42,551 nt of DNA from assembly GCA_024220525.1 (NCBI GenBank), contig JAMYWO010000210.1:1-42551 (forward strand), read 5' to 3'. Source of the stretch: Cochliopodium minus (Eukaryota; Discosea; Himatismenida; Cochliopodiidae). The translations under genes were made by a program, and so were the position numbers. This document shows positions 1 to 10,700 of this stretch, piece by piece. The stretch's first letter is position 1, and each line of letters opens with the position of its first letter. Under the pieces are notes generated by a model. That model had not been told where the DNA came from and made no database searches. It worked only from the letters and a program-made list of their open reading frames with translations.

Positions 1-200
1 AAAATAAAAAATAAAAAATAAAAAATAAAAAATAAAAAATAAAAAATAAAAAATAAAAAATAAAAAAAATAAAAAAAATAAAAAAAATAAAAAAATAAAA
101 AGTAAATAAAAATAAATAATAAAAAATAAAATAAAAAATAAAAAATAAAAAATAAAAAATAAAAAAAATAAAAAAATAAAAAGTAAATAAAAATAAAAAA
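1..200. repeat. A/T heptamer microsatellite in collagen-gene intron
   Basis: Tandem 7-base units of six A and one T fill almost the whole first 200 bases, with small length variants. On the minus strand this is intron sequence of the collagen-like gene whose last visible exon ends at 224. The same unit recurs in introns elsewhere in the window. Confidence 0.9.
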
Positions 201-223
201 TGTACTATAAACAAAATGATTAC

Positions 224-2413
224 CTTTGTCTCCTCTTTCTCCTTTTTCTCCTTGAACTCCCTTGTCTCCATAAGGCCCCTTTTCCCCGAGCATCCCTTGA
301 TTTTTGATTGATTTTTTAAATATTTTTATTATTTATTTTTAAATATTTTTATTATTTATTTTTTTAAACAAAATTTTAAAAATTAAATTGACCTTTTTCG
401 CCTCTTTCGCCTCTTTCTCCCTTTTCTCCTTTTTCTCCTTTATCACCCTTGTCTCCTTTATTTCCTTTTATTTAAAATTTTTTTTGTAAAAATTTTTAAT
501 TTATGAATTTTTAATTTTATAAAATTTAAAATTTACAAATATTTTTAAAATTAAAAAATTTTTATTTGTAATTTTTTTTACAGAAAAAAATGTTTCTACC
601 CCTGTCACCATTGGGACCTTTGTCACCCTTTTCACCCTTTTCTCCTTTTTCTCCTTTGTATCCTCTGTCTCCTTGAACACCTAAAAAAAAATTTTATTTT
701 ATTTTTAACATTTGATTATTTTATTACTTTTATTTTGTTTTTGTTTAAACAATTTATTTTTTAATTGATTATTTTATTATTTTTGTTTTTTATTTTTTAG
801 TTTTCAGTTTTTATTTTTTTATTTTTTTATCATTTTTATTTACTTTCTTTTTATATTATTTTATTACTTTGTTTTATAATTTTTTTATTTTTATTATTTA
901 TTTTTTATTTTTTACCTTTATCCCCATTGAACCCTTTATCGCCTTTATCGCCTTTATCACCTTTCTCCCCCTTATCACCTCTCTCCCCCCTAGGACCTTT
1001 ATCTCCTTGATTTCCCTTATCCCCAAGCACTCCTTGGTCTCCTTTGTCACCTAATGTTCATGAAGATTTTTTTTTTCATTTTTTTTTTCATTTTTTATAA
1101 TTTTTTCATTTTTTATTTTTATTAATTAATCATTTTCTTCAAAATTTCTCATTTATTTTTAGTTTTTTTTTCTATTTATTTTCTAATTTTTTATTTTTTA
1201 TTTTCATTTTTTATTTATTATTTTTTATTTTTATCTTATTTTTATTCTTTATTTTTTTCATTTTATTTTTTTAATTTATTTTTGTTAAATTCATTTTAGT
1301 TTCAAATTATTAACCTTTTTCTCCCTGTTCACCTTGCTCACCCTGATCTCCAACATCACCCTTATCACCTTTTTCACCCGTCTCTCCCTTATCTCCAACA
1401 TCTCCCTTATCACCTTTTTCTCCTTAGTTTGTTAAAAAAAATGTTTTTGAGTTTCATAAAAAAATTCTCAATTTAAAACTTCATTTGTTATAAAAAAATT
1501 TTTGCTTTTACTCAATCTATAAAAAAGTTTTCAAAAAATTCTTCCAAAATATATCGAGCAAACATTAAAAATTAAGAATCACATCGATGCGAAATTATAA
1601 CAAAAAATAAATATTTCTCTTTCTAATAAAGATACTGGGCATAATGAGCATCAATTTTTTTCGAATGTAAGATATTGTGATAATACACTTTATACTTTTT
1701 TAAATTTATTTGTCAGATACAAATAAAATTTCAAAATATATTATAATTAAGATATATTGAAGCAAATATATTGTTATATTTGGTTTTTATTGTTTACCTT
1801 TGTCTCCATTTTCTCCTTTGTCTCCAGGCGGACCCTTGGGACCTTCCTGCTTCTCCAAGAGGGCTATTCTGTGCTCCAATGACTCGTTGTACTTCTCCAT
1901 CACCTCGATCTTCTGCATCAATCTCTCGCGCATCATATCCTTGTCATCATTCAGCATGGATAAGATCATCTGCACCATATCGCAATAATTCTTCACCTCA
2001 TCCAGCTTCTCCATGATGCTCATCCCGTAATAATTGAAGTAGATACTATTCAGCGAATATATCATATCTCCAATCGAATTTATCAATAACAATGATAGGC
2101 ATATCTTACCCAATATTGATTCTACAAAAGTATCCACACATTCAATTTTCAATTTAAGCATATCCTTCTTGTTTGATCGTTCAGCAAACAAGGCCTTCAC
2201 CTCTTTCTTGAATATCTTCTGGAACACATTCAAGATCTGATCGTATTGGGAAGTCTCCTTGAGATGGGGCATCGAATTTCTGAAATTGGCCTCATTAACT
2301 TTTGCAACATACATTTTCTTCTCCTTGTTGTCTATTGCAATGATCTTAAAGGACGTGGAATATATATCCATTCTATATTTAATATCATCAATCTCTAATT
2401 CAAGAAATTCCAT
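224..2413 (-). CDS. Collagen-like protein, split gene, 5' part (runs off the left edge)
   Basis: Exons on the minus strand are 2413-1798, 1422-1315, 1050-916, 680-600, 464-393 and 295-224; more must lie beyond base 1. The first exon starts at ATG 2413 and encodes about 195 non-collagenous residues with no signal peptide. These include a hydrophobic helical stretch (KICLSLLLINSIGD) and then a charged coiled-coil-like segment (IEVMEKYNESLEHRIALLEK) just before GPKGPPGDKG. The coiled coil could register a trimer, as in other collagen-like proteins; that is inference. The following exons are pure Gly-X-Y, rich in Lys, Glu and Asp and poor in Pro. They are 108, 135, 81, 72 and 72 bp, all multiples of 9. 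All introns are phase 1 and split a Gly codon as G|GN. The gene ends 109 bases upstream of the end of the Sel1-MYND gene and is read on the same strand. Function beyond a structural role is not known. Confidence 0.85.
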
Positions 2414-2521
2414 AATATGATTTTGACAATATTTTTTTTAATTTTTATAATTTATAAATGATTTTTTGAGAATGATGTCATTCAATTTTGATCTGATACA
2501 ATGATTTTATTCAAAAATAAA

Positions 2522-4014
2522 TTAATTTTGGACGCACTCTTTCTTATGTACCACCCAATGCTTCACTTGGCACTCCCTATTTAAAAAAAAAAACATTAAA
2601 ACAAAATCATAAGTAATTTTTTTTTTCTTTAATTTTCAAATACCTTTTACAATACTTGATTTTTTTACATCTTGAACAAGCTTTCAAATTCTCGGTGGAG
2701 TTACAGTTTGAACAGTAGTCATTGCTCAAAGCAGGTTTTTTGGAGGGCTGGATGAGGTTTTTGGTGTAGGGGTCAAGTCCTGAATTGACTACTTGGACAA
2801 ATTTTTGAGTGAAAAAGTTTACTTTTTCTTCGTTAGCCTCAATACCTTAATCAAAAAAAAATTTCAAAAAACAAAAAAGAAAACCTAAAAAGAATTCAAT
2901 GTTCTAATAAAACTAAGTAGATATTTAAAAAGTTCTGAATCTTGAATAATGTGAAAATTGGCATCAAGATTTCTCGATATGTTTATATCATATAATTTTA
3001 AGTATAATGATTGTTATTGAATAGTTGAATCTTTTTTTAGAATTTTTGGTATTAAATTTTTTTCAGGAGCATATTTTTAATAAAATTAAGAAATCTTTTA
3101 ATTTCTATCCAAATCTTGCTTTTAAACTATTTGATAAAGTTTTAAAAATATTTCAAAACTTTGCCAATTTATATTCATTTATGTTGCAAAAATTATTTCA
3201 ACAAATAAATTTTAATTTTGAATCTCATCACAATTTAATTATGAAACATAAAAAAAAAATAATACCATAACCTCCACTTTGGTATATGTGTATAAGCGCT
3301 TTGTAAGATTGGCTAAAATTATGTGTGACAGCAATTTCGAAATTTTCCGCTGCTTTTTTGTAATCCTTTAAATCTTCAGTTAAATAATAGATTGTTCCTA
3401 ACATGAAAAAAACAATTGGATTGACATCTGATGACTAGAAGATTAGAAAAAAATTGTAAAATAAAAAAAAAAATCTAAAAACAAACAATTGTTTCTTTGA
3501 TAAATTTTTTACTTTAGATGCTTGTTCATAGTGGTATATCGCTTTTTCCATATTTTCTTTTCCGCCTGTTTGATGATAATGTTTTCCAAGCAAAAAATTC
3601 GAATCTGTCGTGTTTCCCATTTTGATCGCTTTTTCCAAGTATTCTATTGCCTTACATAAAAAAAAAAATCAATCATTTCAAGTTCAATTTGTATGATATA
3701 ATTTGGATCAATTTTATATCTTTAATTTATCAAATTGATCATATAGGTTATTGATTTATGACATAAAGATATTTCAAATATATATTTGGAATGAATTTTA
3801 CTTTTGGTATATTTTTTGCAAATAATCCTTGTTCATCCAAATAACATCTTCCCAAATGAATCATGGCTTCTGTAGATCCCTCATTGGATGCCTGTTCGAG
3901 ATATTCGATGGCCAATTTACAATCATTTTCATTGATTCTTTTATCATCAACATTATTTTCCAAAATATTAATTGCTTTAAGATATTGAGGATTTAATTCT
4001 TTTGAGTCTTTCAT
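2522..4014 (-). CDS. Sel1-like repeat protein with C-terminal MYND zinc finger
   Basis: Exons are 4014-3802, 3650-3513, 3434-3272, 2845-2644 and 2576-2522, giving 256 residues with phase closing at TGC GTC CAA AAT TAA. The N-terminal two thirds carries Sel1/TPR-like helical repeats, for example AIEYLEQASNEGSTEAMIHL and AIYHYEQAS. The C-terminus is a complete MYND finger split over the last two exons: YCSNC, then ACSRC, then YCKRECQ with the final H and C in HKKEC. MYND fingers are protein-interaction zinc modules and Sel1 repeats are adaptor scaffolds, so a regulatory adaptor role is likely; the partner is unknown. The gene is divergent from the CotH gene, with 225 bases between the two ATGs. 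The earlier in-frame TTG at 4026 is not used, since the ATG at 4014 is adequate. An extra exon inside the 426-bp third intron cannot be excluded, but phase closes without one. Confidence 0.82.
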
Positions 4015-4239
4015 TTTTTTTTTCAAATTTTCTGAAGATCAAAAAAGATGAATATAATTCTCAAATGATTTCAATTTTTAAAATTAGAGGATATTAATAA
4101 AATTTTTTAGAGGAGGAACTTTTTTAATCTCTGTGAACTGCTTCACTTTCTCAGAATTCACCTTCGAATTAGAAAGTTCCAAAGAAATTGAAAATAAAAA
4201 ATTAAAATTAATCTTGAAAAATTAAAAAAAAATCTTGAA
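4015..4239. promoter_or_regulatory. Bidirectional promoter region between Sel1-MYND and CotH genes
   Basis: This 225-base spacer separates two divergent start codons. It holds a perfect 8-bp inverted repeat, GGAACTTT at 4115-4122 and AAAGTTCC at 4173-4180. The second half sits in a GAA/TTC-rich stretch (4153-4187) that loosely resembles a heat-shock element. No TATA box is evident. That these sites regulate either gene is inference. Confidence 0.35.
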
Positions 4240-7110
4240 ATGAAATTATTGATTCTTCTCATCTCCTTTATTCTGCTTTTCAATCTTTATATATGTTATG
4301 ATTGCAATAAGGATTGCAATATCCCCATGCCAAGTATTTACGCAGGGAACAATATTTTGTAAGAAAAAAATTGAGAGCATCAATGAAGTATCTTATATTG
4401 TTTAATTTAAGGTATGCATGTGATTCAGAAGGAAATACATTGACAGGACAATTTTGTAACGATGAAAATTTGTAATTTTTTACTATTTGTTATAGTCATA
4501 AATGAATTTTTCTCAGGACTAATTTTGCTGTGGATACTTTCAATTGTTATGGTATAAAAGATAAAAGAAGCATGATTCGTTTGTGAATTTAATATTAATT
4601 TATCTCTTCAACAAATTCATCAATTGAACCATACAATAGTGAATGTCAATGAGATAGGAATACTTAAATCTGGGAAATGCGGTAATTTATGAACGAATTC
4701 TTTCATTATTAAACTCCGATTAAAACTTTAATAGGATGCCCAAATTATTGCTATGAATACGATGGAAAAGGAACTTGTCTGAATAATACATGTTTTTGCC
4801 AAAGAGGATGGTTAAAAATTCATTCAAATTAGCAAAAAAATAAAAATATATTTTTCTATTCAATGATAGGAAGGGTTTGGATTGTTCAATGATAGACTGC
4901 ACCTCCAACAATTGCTCAGGAAATGGAATCTGCAAAGAATTGAATGGGAACGGTATTTGCGTGTGTAATGATGGATACACTGGAAACAATTGTTCACAGA
5001 GACTAGTTACTAATCCTTCCAACCAACAATTTCTTCCATTTCAACAATACACAAGGTATCATATTTTCTTTGAAAAAAATTTCAACGAATTTTTTTTAAA
5101 TATTTGACTAGTTGGGATGAATATGGAAACAATAATCCTTTGTTTTATACCAATGAATTGTCCCAAGTGTTCATCAAGATGAGCGAATCTGATTATAATA
5201 TTCTTTTGGATCCCAAAAACAAAAATGAGAACACCTATTATCCCGCTTCCGTGCAAATTTACAACAGAAACGTCTCATTGTTGATGGATGAAGTTGGGAT
5301 TAGAATCAAAGGGTAAAAAAAACATAATCACAAATCTTAAATGAAATCTCCAACAAATTACAAAAAGATATGTAATAATGATATATTACAAATTAATATT
5401 TATATTCAATAGAGGTATCTCAAGATCATTCGTCAAAAAATCCTGGAAAGTTAAATTGAACTACGTGAAGGGAACCCAATACTACCAAATGAAAAAGTAC
5501 CTCTTGAAAACAAGCGTGTTCGACTGTCTCTTTTTGAGAGAATATCTCTCAATCCGTCTCGCATACTCGATAGGAATGTAAATCATTTTTTTTATTTTTA
5601 ATTTTTAAATTACATATTATCATTTTTGTTAATTTATTTCCCAAAAGGCCAGTACAAAGAGCTTCTTTCTCCAATGTTTGGGTCAACAATCAAAACTATG
5701 GTGCTTATGTATCTATGGAAGGCAATCTTTACCATTTTTTAAATTGTTTTTATAATTACAAAATTTTGGTTTAATAAAAGATGTTGATGATCAGTTTCTC
5801 AAAAGCAGATTTGGAAGTAAAGCAGACACTTACCCATTTTATAAATGCTTAGGTAATTCAACTACTTTTTTTTATTTTTTTTATTTTTTACTTTTTAAAA
5901 AAAAATAGGCACACTCGACTATTACGGAGACGACCCTAATTTCTACAAAGAATTGAATGTTACTTTCTTGGAAAGATTTCACTACATATATGATGCTCAA
6001 AACCCTTCTGCAGGTAAATTTGAAAAATAAATAATAAAAAATAAAAAAAAAAATATATCGAATTCAATTTGTGGATTTTTTAAAAAACGTTTGAATTATT
6101 TTCAATAAATTTAAATAAATCTCTTTTTTCAAATTAGAATCCATTGAAGATGGATATACTCCACTCGTTCAACTTCTCAAGGCATTGAACCAAACAGGCT
6201 CCACATTCGAGACTGAAGTGAAGAAGATTTTTGATGTCAATTTATTTTTGAAGACTGCTGCTTTTGGTTTTTTATTAATTTTTTTCTTTTTATTTGCATT
6301 TTTATTTTTACTTTTATTTCTGTTTTTTATTTTTATTTTTTTATTGCTTATCATTATTTTTAAACTATTTTTTTTTAAAAGAAATCTTGACTGCCCAATT
6401 TGATGGATTTACAAACGGAAACAATTTTTTTCTTTATAAAGGAAGCAACGGGTTGTTTCAGCTTTTGAGACAAGATTTTGGTAGATTGTTATTTTTTTTT
6501 GTTTTTTATTTTTTATTTTTATTTTCAAAATAGATTTGTCTTTTGGAATGTACCAAAATACTCTCATGCCTAATGTTTCCCAATTCAATATTTTTTGCAA
6601 TGGAACTTTATATGGACCAGGACAGAAAGTATTTCTCAAATTTTTGGAAATTCCATCCTTCAGAGCAGCTTATGGTAAAAATTTTTAAAAATTTAAACAA
6701 AGTTTTTTCAATAATTTTTTTTAAAATAATTTTATTCTTTAATTTTTATTTAGTCGATATTTTTTAATTTTTTTTGATCCTTTACATCAAAATTTATTAA
6801 AAAACTTTTTTTTTTTGAAAAAAAAATAGTTGACATTTGGAAAGCAATTTTGAATCAACTTACAGACCCAACCAACGGTATCCTGGCTCTAGGAAAAATT
6901 CTCCACAGCAAAAACTACAACAGCGTCTACTTAGACATCTGGAGACAATTAGATTTCGGGTACCCTTTCCTCTATTACCAAGAGAACTTTGAACACACTG
7001 TCAAGTTTGGTGAGTCTGACATTGAAATTGACGGGTTGGTCTCATTTTTGCAAGTCAGATATGCCAGTGCTAAGGAACAGATTGAGCAATATGAGTTAAG
7101 TTTAAATTAA
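4240..7110 (+). CDS. Secreted EGF-like / CotH kinase-domain protein
   Basis: Fifteen exons (4240-4358, 4412-4471, 4517-4551, 4640-4681, 4735-4810, 4870-5055, 5112-5312, 5413-5577, 5648-5721, 5781-5852, 5909-6013, 6138-6266, 6382-6480, 6534-6674, 6830-7110) give 594 residues with phase closing throughout. Residues 1-19 are a signal peptide (MKLLILLISFILLFNLY). Residues about 86-158 are Cys-rich EGF-like (CFCQRGW, NCSGNGIC, CVCNDGYTGNNC). From about residue 173 the CotH domain begins. Hallmarks are GIRIKGGISRSFVKKSWKVK, FLREYLSIRLAYSIGMPVQR, NNQNYGAYVSMEDVDDQFLK, FDGFTNGNNFFLY and the metal-site motif RQDFDLSFG. CotH proteins are secretory-pathway kinases that phosphorylate spore-coat or extracellular proteins; here the nearby collagen-like proteins are candidate substrates (inference). 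The intron after 5721 begins GC instead of GT. The key residues are present, so the domain is probably active. Confidence 0.9.
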
Positions 7111-7767
7111 TTTTGTCACAATAAAAATTCCTTTCTGTTCAATTCCTTTTAACTTGAAATAACCCATTTTGGTTTTTTTTTTAAAAGTTCAAATCAGTTT
7201 TATAACATTTAATGATTGAAAAAAAGAATATTTGGATATCATTCTTTATTTAATATTATCTCCCCTTGCCCAAAAGAAAAAGAAAAAAAAATGAATTAGG
7301 ATTATTTCTCCGGATGAATCTTGAAAAATACAACTTTAAAGGGTAATCTATGAAATAGATGAATAAAGAATACTTATAGATCATTTTTGATACAAATTTT
7401 GATTTTGAAGATTAAAATTTTGTTAATGATGAGAAAATGATGGAATTATCTTACAACCCACTTGATGATCCACTAAACAATCTTGAAGATATATGAAAAA
7501 AATCCAAATTTGTTGTAAAAATATAATTAATTTATTTTCATACAAATCCAATATCATCAATCCATTTTCCAATCAAACAGGAAGCAGGATAATATAATAA
7601 CCTCCTTTTGGGAACTACAAGAATATGGAAAAAATTAGATATTATCACTGGTGATTTTTTTTTTTTTGATCCAAATGAAGAGACAAAAATAAATTTAAAT
7701 AAATATATCCACCACAATAAATTTTTTTTTTGTTACTAACAATTGAAAAGGCAAAAAAATAAAAAAA
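7111..7767. other. Intergenic spacer upstream of the intronless collagen-like gene
   Basis: 657 bases, AT-rich but of ordinary complexity, between the CotH stop and the start of the large collagen-like gene on the same strand. No open frame, RNA gene or clear promoter box was recognised. It presumably carries the CotH 3' end and the collagen promoter. Confidence 0.6.
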
Positions 7768-10700
7768 ATGAGATTATCATTTCTTCTGATTTTTTTGTTT
7801 TTGAGTATAATTTTGATTTCGAAGGCTCAAGTTGAAGTAGTAACTGAATCAAAATTAGAAGATTTACATACTCCTCAAAAGAAAAGTATTGAAATAAAAG
7901 TAGAAACAGAGGAAAATCAATTTGAAGAAGGAGAAGAAGCAAGAGAAGCAAGAAATCTTGATCATGGAAATGAAGAATATAAAACTGCTTCCAGATATGA
8001 AGGATATGAAGAACTTAAAGGAAACAAAGGTTCAAAAGGAAATATTGGTGCACAAGGTATCCAAGGAATAAGAGGAAAAAGTGGAGAGAAAGGTGAAAGA
8101 GGAGATCAAGGTGAAAAAGGAGAAGTTGGTGAAAAAGGAAAAAGAGGAAAAATTGGAGATAGGGGTGATAGAGGTTTTACTGGAGAAAGAGGACAAACTG
8201 GACAAAAAGGAGATAAAGGAGATAGGGGACATAGAGGTTTCAAAGGAGTAAGTGGAGATCAAGGAGAAAAAGGAGAAATTGGACCTGCTGGAGCTGAAGG
8301 TAGAAGAGGTCACAGAGGTCACAAAGGAAACCAAGGTGATCAAGGTATTCAAGGAGAAGCTGGATTAAAGGGAGATAAAGGTAGAAGAGGAAGAAAAGGA
8401 AAAATTGGAGAAAAGGGAACTCAAGGAGATCAAGGTATTCAAGGAGAAAAGGGAGAGCTTGGGCAAAAGGGAAGAAGAGGAAGAATTGGTAAAGAAGGAA
8501 GACAAGGAGAACAAGGAGTAAGAGGGGATAAAGGAGAACTTGGTGCAAGAGGAGAACAAGGAAGAGATGGGAAAACTGGTTCAAAGGGAGAAAAGGGAGA
8601 AGTTGGGCTTGAAGGAAGAAGAGGTAAACATGGCGAAAAAGGAGAGATAGGAGAAAAAGGAGAACAAGGTTTACAAGGAATTGAAGGTAGAAGAGGTAAA
8701 ACTGGAAGACCTGGTCCTCTTGGTTTACAAGGAGTAGCTGGTAAACGTGGAAGAAAAGGAGAACAGGGAATTAAAGGAGAAGTTGGTCTTCAAGGAGAAC
8801 AAGGAAAAAATGGAGAAAAAGGAGAAAGAGGATTACAAGGATTTGAAGGTAAAAGAGGTAAAACCGGAAGAACCGGTATTCAAGGAGAAAAGGGATTAAC
8901 TGGTGACACTGGTCAAAAAGGAGAACAAGGTATACAAGGGTTAGATGGAAAAGATGGAAAAAATGGTAAACGTGGAAGACCTGGAAAAGTTGGAGAAAGC
9001 GGAAGAGATGGACAAAAGGGAGAACAAGGTATACAAGGATTTGATGGTAAAAGAGGTAAAATAGGAAGAACCGGTGAGAAAGGAGAAGTTGGTGTTCAAG
9101 GAGAAAAAGGAAAAAATGGAGAAAAGGGAGAACAAGGTATACAAGGAATTCAGGGTAGAAGAGGTAAAACAGGAAGAACCGGTGTTCAAGGAGAAAAAGG
9201 AGAACAAGGTGAATTAGGAAGACAAGGAGAACAAGGTATTCAAGGAGAACAAGGAAGACAAGGTGAACAAGGAAAAAGAGGAAGAACTGGTGAGCAAGGA
9301 AAACAAGGAGAACAAGGAAAACAAGGAGAAAAGGGAGAAAGAGGTGATCAAGGTATTCAAGGGGAAGTTGGACCTGAAGGTAAAAGAGGATTACAAGGTA
9401 AAAGAGGAAAAACCGGAAGACCTGGTGTACAAGGAGAAAAGGGAGAGATTGGTGTTCAAGGAGTTAGAGGAGAACAAGGAATTCAAGGAAGACGCGGTAA
9501 AATGGGAAGAGTTGGTCTACAAGGAAGACAAGGAGAACAAGGAATTAGAGGAGAGAAGGGAGAAGTTGGTGAAAGGGGACCTGAAGGAAGAGAAGGTAAA
9601 AAGGGAGGTGAAGGTAAAAAAGGTGATCAAGGAGAACAAGGTATTAGAGGAGAAAAGGGAGATTTGGGACAAAAGGGAGAGATAGGGTTTGGTTTGCCTG
9701 GAAGAAGAGGTAGAAAGGGAGTTCCTGGAAAAGATGGAAAGGCAGGAGAAAGAGGAGAGAAGGGTGAAGTTGGAAGAGAGGGACAAAAGGGTGCAAGAGG
9801 TATTGAAGGAAGAAGAGGTAAAAAGGGATATGTTGGTGATAAGGGAGAGAAGGGAGATCTAGGTTTTGGAGAAAAGGGAAACCAAGGAGACCAAGGACAA
9901 AAGGGAGAGATTGGAGCTGATGGTAGAAGAGGGAAGAGAGGTCACAAAGGAGTTCAAGGTGATCAAGGAAGAAGAGGTCAGAAGGGTTACAAGGGAGATA
10001 GGGGACACAGAGGTCACAAAGGAGTTCAAGGTGATCAAGGTATTCAAGGAGAAATCGGACCTGTTGGTTTGACAGGACGTAGAGGGAAGAGAGGTCACAA
10101 AGGAGTTCAAGGTGATCAAGGGGAAAAGGGTGAACAAGGAGAGCAAGGTGTTGTCGGAAGAATTGGTCACAGAGGACACAAGGGTGTTAAAGGTGATGAA
10201 GGAATCAAAGGAGATCAAGGAGAGAAGGGAGAACGTGGATGGATTGGAGAGAAAGGTTTCAGAGGTAAACGTGGAAGAAAAGGAGAGAAGGGATTGGTTG
10301 GTGATAAGGGAGATCAAGGTATTCAAGGAGAGAAGGGACAAAGAGGTCATAGAGGTCACAAGGGAGATCAAGGATTGAAGGGATATGAAGGAGAAAAGGG
10401 AGTACAAGGTGATAAGGGAGACATTGGTCCACACGGAAAACGTGGAAGACCTGGTTTACAAGGTAAACAAGGAGATCAAGGAATCCAAGGACAAAAAGGA
10501 GAAGTTGGACGTCACGGAAGACGTGGACAAAAAGGAGAAATTGGATTTGGTCTTAAAGGGAAGAGAGGGAAACATGGACAAAAGGGAGAAGAAGGTCCTA
10601 GAGGATTTGAAGGTGAAAAGGGAGAGAAAGGAGATGTAGGTTTCAGAGGTAGAAAGGGAGACAGAGGAATTGAAGGTAGCAAGGGAGATAAGGGATATAG

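Noticed and set aside
1-200. Telomere-like tandem repeat at the left edge
   Set aside because: The A6T heptamer also occurs in introns throughout the window and lacks a G-rich strand, so it is an intronic microsatellite.
1430-1790. Possible intronic small nucleolar RNA in the first collagen intron
   Set aside because: The intron has more complex sequence than others, but no convincing C/D or H/ACA box pair was found on either strand.
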